Assembly (NCBI GenBank): GCA_015178975.1
Contig: WHVD01000044.1
Span: 558,001-622,000, forward strand
Source of the DNA: Hysterangium stoloniferum
Lineage: Eukaryota > Basidiomycota > Agaricomycetes > Hysterangiales > Hysterangiaceae
Direction: 5' to 3'
DNA: 64,000 nt
In this document: in pieces, positions 12,110 to 23,485 of the stretch
How positions within the stretch are numbered: position 1 is the stretch's first letter
Layout of the letters: each line of letters opens with the position of its first letter
Program-made: the position numbers and the translations under genes
The notes under the pieces: model-generated
Seen by the model: the letters and a program-made list of their open reading frames with translations, nothing else
The model's database searches: none
Told to the model about the DNA's origin: nothing

Positions 12110-12845
12110 AATGGTAAAGAATGGTAATTTCTCTGGCTTGATGCATTTCTAGGCATGCCATGTGAAATCTGACTTGTATATGATCAAAAGCGCAATGCCA
12201 TAAGCCATATGGTCTACTCAAACAACTCCCCATCCCAAAGTGGCCATGGAATTCAATTTCTAGGGATTTCATTGAGCATCTCCCTCCCTTGTCCGCTACC
12301 TCCATTCTCATTGTTGTTAACAGACTTTCTAAGTAGAACACTTCATTTTGACAAATGATACAATCACATTGCATGAATTTGCAAAATTATTTGTTATCCA
12401 TGTTTCCTCCAAATATGGTGTTCCTTCTCATGTCACTTCAATTGGGACACTGAATTTGTCTCACATTTCTTCAGATATCTTGGGACAGCACCTGACATGA
12501 AGTTCCATTTCACTTCTGGAGATCATCCTGAAGGTGATGATCAGACTCAACAAGTGAATCAAACATTGGGACAATATTTGAGAATTTATTGGAATTATCA
12601 ACATGATAATTGGTCAGAACTCTTGCCTCTAACTGAGTTTCCCAATAACAATGCTCTCAATGCCACTACTGGTGCTTCCCCTTCCTTCTCTAACAAAGGC
12701 TATAATCCCAATATTGCAGTCAATCTGGAATGTGATCTTGCCTCTGGATGTGTTCAGGCATTTGTCACAGATCTAGATAAACTTCATAGTATACATGAAG
12801 AAGATTTATACTATGATGAGATGGATGAGTGGAGGGCTGATTAAG
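12110..12845 (+). pseudogene. Old Gypsy-1-type integrase fragment
   Basis: The 3' part of an integrase aligns by eye with 27260-27990 of the full Gypsy-1. The clean stretch from 12497 reads KFHFTSGDHPEGDDQTQQVN, then LPLTEFPNNNALNATTG and NKGYNPNIAVNLECD. At matched sites CGN codons of the younger copy have become TGN or CAN (for example HPER to NLEC), and almost no CpG remains. It ends near 12845, before the integrase tail and chromodomain. Confidence 0.75.
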
Positions 12846-13146
12846 GAAGCAAAGAGTGAAACAGATCATAAGAAGTTGATGACAAGGTGGGGAGACTAAA
12901 TGTAATATACATACTAAACAATATTAAAAGGGGTTGAGGTGGCAAGTGAGATGTGTAAAGGGGAATGGTAATGGGAGGGCAAATGGGATGGGGATGGAAC
13001 AGAAAACTAAAAGGTTAACTACTATAATGAAACAAGTGTTGGGGATGCTGCAAGCAGTAATAACTAGGGCAGGGGTTCTGACAGTGAGTCCACAGTGGGT
13101 TTTGGGCCTAAAACAGGTCATGGGGGTCAGAAATGATGGGATCCTA
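12846..13146. other. Unassigned CpG-poor spacer
   Basis: Purine-rich, G-rich sequence with no supported gene. It is probably old transposon residue. Confidence 0.3.
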
Positions 13147-13720
13147 ACAGGGACAAAACTGTCCAAATGTTTTGATAATTCCCATTAAATGTTTTATAAC
13201 TGATCAAATAATTTTCCTAAAAGAGTGAAATTATTCTCAGAGATGCCTTAGCATACTAACTTTTATATTCCCAAACATTACATAGTATTTATGGAAATTA
13301 CTGTCACAGTGAATATTTAAAAATAACCAATCATTGGGACAGTTTTGGGCTGCTATCTTTTTACAGATTTCACTATATCACATTACATATATACTAGAGG
13401 CATCATAAAATTCCAAAAACAAATCATGTGACATATATTCAATGTTCTAATTGATATGTGACTGTGACTGTCACATTTTAACTATCACTCTCATCATAAA
13501 AGCTATTTCTCCTCTCAAAAGAGATCAAGCCATCTCCCTCCTACAAAATGGACTCTCCAATAGGAATGTGGCCTCTATAACAGGTCTTAGCAAGTCTACT
13601 ATCAGTAGAATTGGTCAGGAGATGGCCATGGACAAAGAAAACCTGAAAGGAGGATGTCCTTCCAAGCTTTCTCCTACTGACCAAAGGAGGATCATGCATC
13701 ATCTTCTGGCCTCAATTTCA
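13147..13720 (+). pseudogene. Tc1/mariner 5' fragment with HTH domain
   Basis: A possible inverted-repeat start, ACAGGGACAAAACTGTCC, lies at 13147. From about 13505 the frame reads SPLKRDQAISLLQNGLSNRN, then STISRIGQEM and KLSPTDQRRIMHHL. This is the paired-type helix-turn-helix of a Tc1 transposase. It breaks off at about 13715, where minus-strand gypsy integrase begins. It may be the missing N-terminal part of the transposase at 42713, but about 60 residues between them are not accounted for. Confidence 0.55.
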
Positions 13721-14260
13721 AGTGTGATTGGGCCTTTGTAAAAGCTGAAATTTTCTGGACTACCTGACCCCCAAAAAAGCTTGCTAAAAAATATCTCAGC
13801 CCTTTTGGGATTATTGGACAAGCTGAGGTCCATTAAGACAACTTCAAACAGCTTGAATAGCACATTGGCTGGTCTAAGGGCTCCTTGTGGGGCTGTGTGA
13901 TCAACCTTAGTTTTTTGGCAGATGTCACAACTGCAAGCATATGCCATGCAGTCTTGTAGCATCCTGAGCCAGAAGAAATGGTCTTTCATTAGCAAAAATA
14001 GTCTGTGCCCCCCAGTTTGAGCTCCCTCAAATGGATTATCATGTATTAATTTTAGTATTGTGGTTGTCACATTATTGGGGATGCAGATTTGACTTTTCCA
14101 GTCTGAATTGTGGAAATACAACAGTCCTTCTTTACCAATAAAATAGTGTGATGGAGTGGCTACAGCATTTGGGGAAACTGAGTCCTTGATGTAGTGGCTT
14201 CTGAATGCAGGGTCCTTTCAATATCCCTCTAGGAGTTCCTTCAAGTATTTGTCATCCAGG

Positions 14261-14481
14261 TGTTAGAATTACATAATAGGGTGAAAAGTATTAACCTGAG
14301 CTGGATTTGAACTAGCGACCACTATGTCTGGATTACATGTCTAGTGCTCTTAACCCCTGAGCTATCAGGCCATTAAGAGTAGTTCTATTAAGAGTAGTTC
14401 TATTAAGAACCAGTTACTACTGAGATGCTTAGCCATCAGTAAGATATTAATATATCCAGGTCAACCATTGCTCATTCAACA
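14261..14481 (-). mobile_element. 221-bp TG...CA element carrying a tRNA-like sequence (TRIM/solo-LTR-like)
   Basis: On the minus strand it begins TGTTGAATGAGC and ends ATTCTAACA, as LTRs do. It is flanked by CCAGG: the left copy is 14256-14260. The right copy is 15301-15305 after the later LTR1 insertion split it (CCAG also remains at 14482-14485). The Gypsy-2A copy lacks this insert at the matching place in its pol. Inside lies the tRNA-like segment 14292-14371. The size fits a miniature LTR or solo LTR of a TRIM-type element. No sister copy is in the window. Confidence 0.65.
14292..14371 (-). tRNA. tRNA-Thr(UGU)-like sequence, probably a pseudogene / Pol III promoter
   Basis: On the minus strand the acceptor arms GGCCTGA and TCAGGTT pair at all seven positions (two G-U). 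The D-arm is GCTC...GAGC, with an A-box TAGCTCAGGGG at 14354-14364. The T-arm loop is AGTTCAAATCC (B-box-like, 14303-14313). A TTTT terminator follows at 14284-14287. The anticodon loop CATGTAA would give UGU, but position 33 is A instead of the invariant U. The variable region has about six extra bases. It resembles eukaryotic tRNA-Thr(UGU) in overall sequence, from memory. It lies inside a mobile element, so it is more likely a promoter module than a working tRNA. Confidence 0.5.
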
Positions 14482-14485
14482 CCAG

Positions 14486-15299
14486 TGTTAGGATACGTAC
14501 AAGGCAGGTCTCCGGAGAAACCTGCGGAATATCCGGTAGGACTTGGCTTCAGCTTATAGGCTGTGCCTTCACTAGATCGTGTTGTCCAATTTCAGATGGG
14601 TGGATGGGAATCCTGGGGAGTCCGGGTGGGGGTCGTGGGTCGAGGGGTCGTAGGTTGGAGGTCGTGGGCCGTGAGTCGAGATTGGTGAGAGAGATAGATG
14701 TGCCAGAGCCCGTGGGCTCCGACTAGTGTGGGCGGTGTAATTCAAGTAGGAGTTTAGAGTGGAAAATGTATTAGATTACTGGGGGGAATCTAAGCCGATT
14801 TTCTGACTGGATTGTATGTACAACATCTTCCAGTTTAAATAGACCATGGAGTGAATGTCATACTGAATCCAGTAATGATGACATGAAATGAGCAAAACAT
14901 AAACGGGAATAGTAAACACCAATTTGGTGTTAGGAACAGGACGGAATGGAGCAGAGTCCGAATAGTGAAAAATCATAAACCATAATGGGAAATGGAGGGG
15001 AAGTGGAGTCCAAATCATGACGGGTCATTTGACTAAAATGGGAATGGGGCTCTGTTAGAGGGATGGCGGGTTTTCTGAGCAGGGTCCAGTGACTGACACG
15101 TGGGACGAGGTCAGATATAGACAGAGACGGAGTCCAGTGAGTATTCCGGTGACTGAAACACAACATAATGAAGATGAATGTAGACGAGTCTGACGTACGG
15201 AGTCCAGTGGGAATTCCAGTAAACTGATAATGGGTGTGTATAGGGCGCAGGTGCATATAAGTTAGTGCCCGGAGTCCAGCGGGATTTCTGGTTGTAACA
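14486..15299 (-). mobile_element. Solo LTR, family LTR1
   Basis: An 814-bp LTR1 copy, TGTTAGGATAC...TTGTAACA, with perfect target duplication ACCAG (14481-14485 and 15300-15304). It landed at the right edge of the 221-bp element, which dates it after that insertion. Many CpGs have become TpG/CpA compared with the copies in the NLR gene, so it is an older insertion. Confidence 0.92.
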
Positions 15300-16395
15300 A
15301 CCAGGCTGAAAAGCAATTGTGGGTTAAAGGAGGTGAATAGTGAGTGACTCATCTGCTTCATTATCTCTGGGAAGGTTATGTAGGTCCCATTCCATTTGTG
15401 GAACCTTCTCCAGGGTTCCAACTGGTTCTACTAGTTCCTGTTGTGTAACAAAGATGGCTCTTCTAGCTGGTGTATCCTCCCATGGCTTTTCTTTGGCTCC
15501 CTTGCTGAGTGAGCTTGGCATGATCATTGGGAGGTTATCTGGGATTGCTGTGCTGGGTGCTTCCAGTAACCTGGATAGGAGGTCAACATTACTATGTACT
15601 TTTCCAGCACAGTGTAGTATTTCAAGACCTGGATATGCTGCATACACTGCCCCCCATGCAGCCAGTCATCAATTGGTGTTTTCATATGATCTGACCCATT
15701 ATAAAGCAGTGTGGTCCATGATTAGAAGTACATGTTCTCCTTCTAGAAATGATTGGAAATGAAACAGACCCTCCTTGGCTGCTAATGCTTCCCATTCTGT
15801 GGTGGAGTAATTGTGTTCTGGCTTCTTGAGAGTTCAGCTCCAGTATGTGATGACACATTCCACTGTGATGTAGGTATCCTCAAATGTCTGTGAGGTCCAT
15901 CCAAGTGATTTCTGGTACCTTGGTTTTATAGTGGTAACAAAGGTTGGTACTATTTTCAACTGTGCAAATGCTGATTCCACTTGGGCATAGATTTTAGTAT
16001 CCTTGAGGTCTTGTAAGGTCATTTTTTGCACTTGCTGGAGACAACATCCTAAGGTGAAATTGGAGGTGTCCATATAGAGATGATAGGGCATCCCACAGGT
16101 AGGGTGTCCTAGGACCAGGGCAGAGCTCAAGGCTATTTTGACATCATTGAAGGCCTTTCTTGGTCTGCCTCCCAAGACCATTGTGTACCCTTCTTGAGTA
16201 ATGAGAAAAGTGGGAATATGATCCATGAATAGAAAGGAATGTAGGCTGAAAAGTACAGTACCATTCCCAGAAAATGTTGAAGCTCAGATACTCTAGTTGG
16301 GGTTGCTAGTTCCAGGATAGCTCATACCTTCTCTTGATGGGTGGAGAAGCCTAACTGAGATACCTTATGTATGAGGAGGAGGATTGAGTTGTAAC

Positions 16396-16823
16396 TGACA
16401 TGAATCAAATTTCACTCAATAAAGTTGAATAAACAATCAAAGAATATTCAACAATATCAAATACAGATGCCTCATTCGATGAAGTATTAATTCAGCCTAT
16501 TGATAAAGCATGAGGCAAAGATAGGACACAGAGGCTCACAAATAATTAATAGAAAGGAGGACTCGGAAAAAGTCCCTATCATTGCCCTTATATACTATAC
16601 AGTATATCATTTACCTATGATGATAATATGATATCAAAGTGAAATCATCAATGACATTAAACTGAGACAAGTCGAAGATATTCAAGATTGTCGAAGAATA
16701 GTCAAGTTGGAAGTCAAGTTGGAAGTCAAGGAAATTGAGTTGGAAAGTTGAAGGAAAGTTGAAGGAATGTCAAAGAAAGTTAAATTGAATATTATTGAAA
16801 TTTGAGCTTGTACGTTCATGACA
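16396..16823 (-). mobile_element. Solo LTR, family LTR6
   Basis: A 428-bp insert in the RT region of Gypsy-2B, bounded by a perfect GTAAC duplication (16391-16395 and 16824-16828). On the minus strand it starts TGTCATGAAC and ends TTCATGTCA. On that strand it has a TATA-like TATATAAGGGCAATG about 190 bp from its end. Its right part holds repeated CAACTTGACTTC / TTCAACTTTC units. No internal coding part is present. Confidence 0.85.
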
Positions 16824-18806
16824 GTAACCTACATAGCATTTTTTAGGGGAGTGAGTGATGCCAGCTGAGATTATCACTTGTAATACTTGATCCAGGTGAT
16901 TAAGATGATCTTCCCAAGTTTTTGAGGAAATTACTATATTGTCTATGTAAACCAGACAAAATATCCATAGGTAAGGTGCCAGTGTGGTTTGCATGACTTG
17001 CTAGAAGATAGAAGGGTGATTCCTTAACCCAAATGGCATTCATTTGAACTGCCACAGTCTTTGGTGTGATCTGAAGGCAGTTTTATGCCAATCTTCCTTT
17101 AACATCTCAAGTTGAGTGAATCCAGCTAAAGCATCAAACAAGGATAAAACATTGGATCCTGAAAGTGCTTGCATGATCTCTGACTGTCAAGGTTGGGGGA
17201 ACTCATCAGGGATTATAAGGCTATTCAGCTTTTGGTAATTGATAACAACTCAAGGTTTGTTGTTACGGTAAACCATGAAGGCTGGTGCTCCCCATGGGCT
17301 CTTCAAGGGTTCAATAACTCCTTGTTGAAACCAAGTGACCATTTGTTCATCTACAACCTTCCTATTGGCTGGGAGGTTTGGAACATTGGCACACATACTG
17401 GTTGAGCATCATTTTCAATGGGATGGTAGCCTTGCTGTCCACTTGACCTAGTATCCTGTTGACTCTGAATGCCTGTATGTTCTTAGTCAATATTGAACTA
17501 AGATGAGGCATGATGTCTGGGGGTACATTGGGTCCTAGATTGACTAGCTTGTCTAGGTCTCCCGAGGAAAGTTTTTCTAAAGAAGGGACTTCTGAAGTCT
17601 TTGGGCCTGCAGGGTCTCTGGGGGATGCTAGGGGTGGTTCAGGGTTAGAGATGTGATCTGCTTCCAATTTGGAGATGCTTTCTATAAATGGGTGATTTTC
17701 GTGCATGCAGACTGTATCAATTCCTTCTCTGCTGAGGATTGAGGATTCTGGGCCCACATCTTAGCATTGTAGATTAAACTGATGATTTCTCCTCTTCTTA
17801 TGATATCAGATTAGCTAGAGGCACAATTCTTTTATCTAGAAATGGAGGTAGTAGGAGTGGCTAGTATGGTTCCATCTTCATTCTGTAAGACTATGCCCTC
17901 TACTATCTATTCTTTGTCCTCCATCTCCCCATTAAAAAGAGGTATCAGCCTAATGGACTCAGGTTCTATTGTACAGTCCTCCAAGGCTCTCATGACTCTT
18001 TCAGTGCACATCCCCTTGTCGGGCTTAGATGTTAGAATGGTCAGTGAAACTGATCCATCTTCCAGAGAACCCTTGTTGACTGAAAAGGTCAAAGGGGCTG
18101 GTTCATTTGAAGAACTTGCAGGGATGAACCCTGTCCTCCCTGGAAGGATTAATCTAGATCCTAAAGGCTGGTCTCATAGCATTCCTATTTCATAATTGAT
18201 GTGAAAATCCTCTCCTAAAAGGATTGGTATAGTCATTCCTCACATGATGTAGGTCTCCACATTGAATTGTAATATGTAGGGTTCACATATCATCTTGAAG
18301 ATACTGTAAGTAGGAACACTAACATATCCTAATACCTTGGCACTCCCAGTGAGTTGTATCAATCATACTGTAACTTAAGTCCCTGTTTCAGTTTAGGCTG
18401 ATCCTTCAGTTCCTGATAAAATTCTTTTGACATGAGGGATAAATCAGCCCCAGTATCCAGTCTGATCTTGACAGACTCTTTGCTACATATTGGGACTCCC
18501 TATTTTGCCAAATACATGCAGTGCTGAGATACTGATACTAGAGTACCCTTTAGGTGGTTCCCTCTTTCAGTATATTATAGAGGTACATATCCTCCTTCAT
18601 TAGTTTACTAGCTTGGGGGTACTGTATCCTTGGTCGCTTTCCTTCTTTTCTAAGGGCTAGCTGGGCATTCCAACAGAATCATCAGTCTGAAATGTTTGAA
18701 TCATCTTCCTCCTCTGAGTCCAACTTGTTGCTAATTATGAGCTTGGGAGGTAGCCCTGGATTGAAGGGAAAGGTTTCCATTCCTATGTTGTTTCTCATGT
18801 CCTCTA

Positions 18807-19700
18807 TTATGTATTGATTACTACTACAATTAGGTTGGTTGATAAATACTTCTTCATCAATGATTTCTTCAATTGAAGGTGATTTCTTACTTGGGAAACT
18901 CTCAGGCCATGACAGCCTTCACAGTGCTGACTGTGCACTTCTAAATGGTCTCCCCTTTTCATGAAATCCTTGTTGGATATAGAAATGTATACCTCCACAT
19001 ATTCTTCCTTGTCATTTCCTGATTTCTCTTTGGTCACATCATTGCTTTCAGGGGAAGGAGTATAAGTGGAAATAAAACTGGATTCGCTCTCGGCATTATA
19101 TACTTGTGCTCCTACACTTAGTCCATAAACCATTTCATATAACCTTTGTTCCTCCACCTCATCTGAGGGGTTCTGTCCAGAGAATTGGTTCAGTGAAACA
19201 TAATAAGCCATTTTACCCAAATGCAGACAGTCTATTTTGAAGTGTTCTGGGCTTCTGCAGAATAAGTTCAGAGAAGATTCATATAAAGCTCTTTCCAGTG
19301 TCCAAGTATAGAGATAGCAGTAGTCAACCTTAGGTACTGATCTGCCCTTATTCTGAATCACATATAGAATTTGCAGGATATCATCATGCATGGCTACTAG
19401 ATTAATCACCCATTCACCTTGATGTGTTTAAAGTCCTTGACTTTGGAGGTAATGATCTCCTCAGACCATTCAGGGAGTCATTCAGAGAGTTGGTCAAGCA
19501 TTCCAGGCTGGGGAAGAACAACTCCACTGCCACTATGCAGGAAAATTGACCTAGCCAGATGGACACCTCCATTGGCATGTTGGGAAATCTAGACAGGTAA
19601 TCCTCAGCAATGGTGGTGACTTCATCGCCATTGATCTCCTTGGAATAGAATGAGCTCTATTTGTTGTTTGCAGGTTTGGCATAGTGAATTTGATTCTTAT
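18807..19700 (-). pseudogene. gag: Gypsy-2B gag
   Basis: Minus-strand frames show YSKEINGDEVTTIAEDYLSR near the start, then after frame changes SPEHFKIDCLHLGKMAYYVS and EEQRLYEMVYGLSVGAQ. The second block matches the Gypsy-2A gag after its CCHC knuckle. The first two Cys of the knuckle (CWIC in 2A) are replaced here by FCRS. The tail EEYVEVYISISNKDFMKRGD matches 22567-22615 of 2A. 18561-18806 holds the broken link between gag and protease. Confidence 0.7.
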
Positions 19701-20023
19701 ATGCCTTTTGTAACATGACCTGTCATGGTTGAAATAACAAAGTGGAGCTTTTGTCTCTGGAGTGTAAATTCCAAGAGCACTTGGTGGTTTAAAATAAGGT
19801 CTGCAATAACATTGCTGGGTAGTCCAATACTGGGTAGTTCCTTTCTAGTTCTAGTTGTGCCCACAGGCATAGGAATTCAGGAGGCCCTCCCACTGCCCAG
19901 GGTATAACACTGTTACTGGTGAATGTTTATTGCTCATGGGGAATGAGGGTCTGGCCCAGATCACCACTGTGAAGAGTCAGGTAAATTACCACTCAATGTG
20001 CAAGCAATATCGACTTGTAACAG

Positions 20024-20605
20024 TGTGATAATGATATTGACTTATTAGAGTAGTAGTAGTTAAATGATTAATACTCTAATACTCTAATGATAGAAGTAAG
20101 ATTGACCTTCAAGGTGCAATCAGACTGATGGTAGTCGGAACTCAGATTGATTTAGAGGCACGACCAGGGAAATACTTGTAGAGTTGGAGAGAGAGTAAGA
20201 GTAGTGTCACTACTATGAGAAAAGGATGGAATAGCTTCAAGAGAAGTATTCTATTGTGTGAAGTCTATCTTTTAGAGATGAGTTGAGTAGTAGCAAGCAA
20301 GCTTCGACTGTTTCAGTGTGAAGCTTTGCTTACAGTCAAAATGAGACAGAACCCCAAACCAATACATACTTGCATAGTGCAGGTGGTGGTTGTTGGGGTT
20401 AAAAGTGTCTTGTTCTCTTGTGACTATTATGGTTACATATATATGTCACTGTTGTGGGCTTGTGGGTGCTCATGTGCCCACAAGCAGACTATATCTTGTA
20501 TTTAAAGTGAAGGAAAAATAATATAAAATATAGAAAAAATAAAGAATAAAAGTGATACTCAATTCCCTTATAGAGTATTGTGCTGTTCATAATCTATCCT
20601 TCACA
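20024..20605 (-). mobile_element. 5' LTR of Gypsy-2B (family LTR2)
   Basis: 582 bp. On the minus strand it begins TGTGAAGGATAG and ends ATTATCACA. It parallels the LTR2 copies at 41233 and 42348, with the same order: a CTTTTATT...TATTTT AT-rich block, CTTGTGGGCACAT, AGACACTTTTAACCCC and CAACCAC. It sits directly behind the Gypsy-2B gag, where the 5' LTR should be. 19701-20023 is the leader, with no assigned gene. Confidence 0.65.
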
Positions 20606-20849
20606 ATTGGCCAACCAAATGGAAGACTCACCCAGCTTTTGTGATGAGCTATTGTGCTTGTAAACTAATAGCCAGAGAGTACATATTAAAGTGTGTTAAA
20701 ATTCTATTTACTAGACTCATACAATTTTTATTTCAATTCCACAAACAGATGTGGATGTGACAATGAGGTCTTTCTAAAAAAAATGGCCAATGGCAGTAAA
20801 CAGTACAACAGTTGCACTAAGGGATACTCTTAAAGAAGAAGGTACTTCT

Positions 20850-22656
20850 AAACTATGGAGAAGCCAGTATGGTACTCCTAAAGAAAGGGAGAGAAAGTGT
20901 TACTCTTAACACTAACAACATCAAGGTCAAATGGTCTGACCTCCCTGAATACAACAGAAGCCACTCCAAGGCATTGGAATATATCCTGGACATCATGAGC
21001 CTCTCAGAAATATCTGATTTGATGAGCTCATTGCTGGGAGTCACTCTCCCCAGATGACTCATAGGTAACACAAAAATCTGGTGGAGCACCTTGGACCATG
21101 AGCATCATACTGAATTTAGTCAATCTCATGGATCCTTCCTTTGGGGTATCATTGAGGGTTTATTGAGAACTAGATGGCATGAATCCCTAGCTCTGGAATG
21201 GGAATAAATGAGATTTTGTCAACCCCGTCATGACCATGAAACTCCCATACAGTACATTCAATGCAGAATCAAACTGTATCATTTTCTGTATGGATTTCAT
21301 CAAAATCAGAAGAAAGAAATGCATTGTTTAATCTTAACTCTACTGTTACAATCCACGTCTGGGATCCCGAGGGGCCCCAAGTCACCTAATATTACCCACA
21401 CTCTCAGAATCCCACTGGTCACTGGATTTCCTTTTTAGGCCATTTCTTTATGTCCCAGTTAGTACAATCTGTATGTCTGACCATGTTATATCCTTTCATC
21501 CTAATATGTATTTTCCAAATATCAGAAACCTGAATATGTTGTATTCCCTAAATAGTGATAGTCTTGTCCTACTTTAGGTAGTTTCCTTGTCTCCTCATTA
21601 GTTGTTTTAGATGCTGGAAATCTGTATTAATACCAAGCTGTAAAGTAGTTACAGGACAATCAGAATCTCGACTAAGTTACTCTTCCAGTTCTTCATTCAT
21701 CTCTCAGACTTCCATTCTTCTCCTCTTCTTCTTCTTCTCTCTCCTTCTTCCCTGCCTTTGAACAACCCGGGAATCTGACAGTTCTTCACTGTTTGGGTTT
21801 CTGACAGTTAAGTCCTGTACGCTTGAAATACCAGGACAACTGACAGAACCTTTGCGAGGGTGCAGCATATAAGCTGAAGCCACGTCCTACCATTTGGACC
21901 TCGTTGGACTTTCCACCTCACAACATGCAACTTAACATCTACCCACAGAATGGCTGTACCTGTTACAGGGTCAACCTATCAATGACATAATGGGATTACA
22001 GACTTATGCCAATAACTTACAGGAAGCCCTCATCAACACTTGGAATCAGATGCATTGAGAACACTACAGATTTCAGAAACCCAGAGTTATGATCGTGGAA
22101 CATGAAGAATTAAGTCCTGAAGCCAAGGAGGAACTCTTGACCAGGAACAACTCAACTAACCATGGTCACATTCTCATTAGTGAAGTAGGAGACAAAGGTG
22201 TCATAAGGAAACTGAGTTTGGGACAAGGCAAGAAACATGGGAAGTTCTTCTTCAAAAGAAGTAAGAAGAAAAGCATTGCCAGGCCCCCTAAGGAGTGCTG
22301 GATCTGCAGGAGCCCAGAGCATTTTAAGATCGACTGTCCTCATGCAGGCAAGATGTCTCATTATGTTTCAATCAATAAATGCTCCACACAGAATCCCACC
22401 AAGGAGGCTGAGAACCAGAGGTTATATGAAATGGTTTATGGATTAAGCATGCAGGGACTAGTAAATAACATTGATGATGGATTGATTTTCATTTCTGCTT
22501 ATCCTCCTCAACTAGAGGATGACACAATCTCAGGGACCAAACTTGACTTAAACCTGACTGAGGCATTAGAAGTTTACATCTCAATATTGGATTGTGATTT
22601 CCTAGAAAAAGGGGACTGGTTGAGTGCCCACTGTCAGAACTGTAAAGGTCTGACAG
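20850..22656 (+). pseudogene. gag: Gypsy-2A gag
   Basis: Frames with VKWSDLPEYNRSHSKALEYI (about 20930) and ETPIQYIQCRIKLYHFLYGF (about 21240) are interrupted by LTR3 and resume at 21943. A clean frame from 22089 carries a CCHC zinc knuckle, CWICRSPEHFKIDC (CX2CX4HX4C), for nucleocapsid RNA binding, then a Gly/Asp-rich tail. It is cut at 22656 by Gypsy-1. The next codons continue after 34070. Several stops upstream of 22089 make it non-functional. Confidence 0.75.
21344..21937 (+). mobile_element. Solo LTR, family LTR3 (relative of LTR1)
   Basis: A 594-bp insert TGTTACAATCC...CAACTTAACA in Gypsy-2A gag, with perfect target duplication TCTAC (21339-21343 and 21938-21942). Near its 3' end a CAGCATATAAGCTGAAGCC block matches the CAGCCTATAAGCTGAAGCC block of LTR1, so the two families share an R/U5 region. 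The rest differs and includes a TCTTCTTCTTC pyrimidine run. Confidence 0.88.
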
Positions 22657-23449
22657 TGTTACGACTGGAAATCCCACCGGACTCCGGGCACTAACTTATA
22701 TGCACCCGCACCCTATACACACCCATTATCAGTTTACCGGAATTCCTGCTGGACTCCGTATGTCAGACTTGTCTATGTTCGACTTCGTTACATTGTGTTT
22801 CAGTCACCAGAAAACCCACCGGACACCGTCCCTGTTTATGTCTGCTTGTTTCATGCATCAGTCACTGGACCCCACTCGTAAAACCCATCATCCCTCTAAC
22901 AGAGCCCTGTTCCCATTTTAGTCAAATGACCTGTCATGATTTGGACTCCACTCCCACTCCATTTCCCGTTATGGTTTATGATTTGTCACTATTCGGACTC
23001 TGCTCCGTTCCATCCCATTCCTAACACCAAATTTGGTGTTTACTATTTCCATTTTATGTTTTGTTCGTTTCGTTTCATCATTACTGGATTTGGTATGACA
23101 TTCACTCCATGGTCTATTTAAACTGGCAGATGTTGTACATACAATCCAGTCAGAAAATCGGCTTAGATTCCCCCCAGTAATCTAATACATTTTCCGCTCT
23201 AAACTCCTACTTGAATTACACCACTCACACTAGTCAGAGCCCACAGGCTCCGGCGCATCTATCTCTCTTACCTATCTCGACTTACAACCTCTCGACCCAT
23301 GACCCCTGCCTGGACTCCCCGGGATTCCTGTCTGCCTGTCTGAAATTGGACAACACGATCTAGCGAGGGCGCAGCCTATAAGCTGAAGCCAAGTCCTACT
23401 GGATATTCCGCAGGATTCTCCGGAGACCCACCGTGTACGTACCCTAACA
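22657..23449 (+). mobile_element. 5' LTR of Gypsy-1 (LTR1)
   Basis: 793 bp, TGTTACGACTGG...ACCCTAACA. It contains the CACCAAATTTGGTG palindrome (about 23026), a TATA-like CTATTTAAACTGGC (about 23113) and the conserved CAGCCTATAAGCTGAAGCC block near 23372. Together with the 3' LTR it defines the family to which eight LTRs in this window belong. Confidence 0.93.
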
Positions 23450-23485
23450 GTATTTTCTGACTAAGACTCGCAGATTGTTTTCATT

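Larger units (their letters stand above)
13735..18560 (-). pseudogene. pol: Gypsy-2B pol (protease-linker, RT, RNase H, integrase N-terminus)
   Basis: Recognisable blocks from right to left are a protease/linker segment with TSKPDKGMCTERVMRALEDC (about 18030), the pre-RT segment SSGDLDKLVNLGPNVPPDIM (about 17530), and an RT palm with WIFCLVYIDNIVISSKTWED near 16960, where YIDN replaces the usual YIDD. The RNase H tail YAAYPGLEILHCAGKVHSNV lies near 15640, and the integrase zinc domain GGHRLFLL...CSCDICQKTKVDH near 13990. The YIDD to YIDN change and the many stops mean it is inactive. Confidence 0.8.
13735..20605 (-). mobile_element. Gypsy-2B: decayed Ty3/gypsy element, 3'-truncated
   Basis: In minus-strand order it has a 5' LTR (20605-20024), gag with a CCHC remnant, protease-linker, reverse transcriptase, RNase H and the integrase HHCC domain. 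It then stops at the Tc1 fragment near 13735, so integrase core, chromodomain and 3' LTR are missing. It is the same family as Gypsy-2A. Three insertions interrupt it: 14261-14481, 14486-15299 and 16396-16823, each with its own target duplication. CpG is nearly absent and all domains contain stops. Confidence 0.85.
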
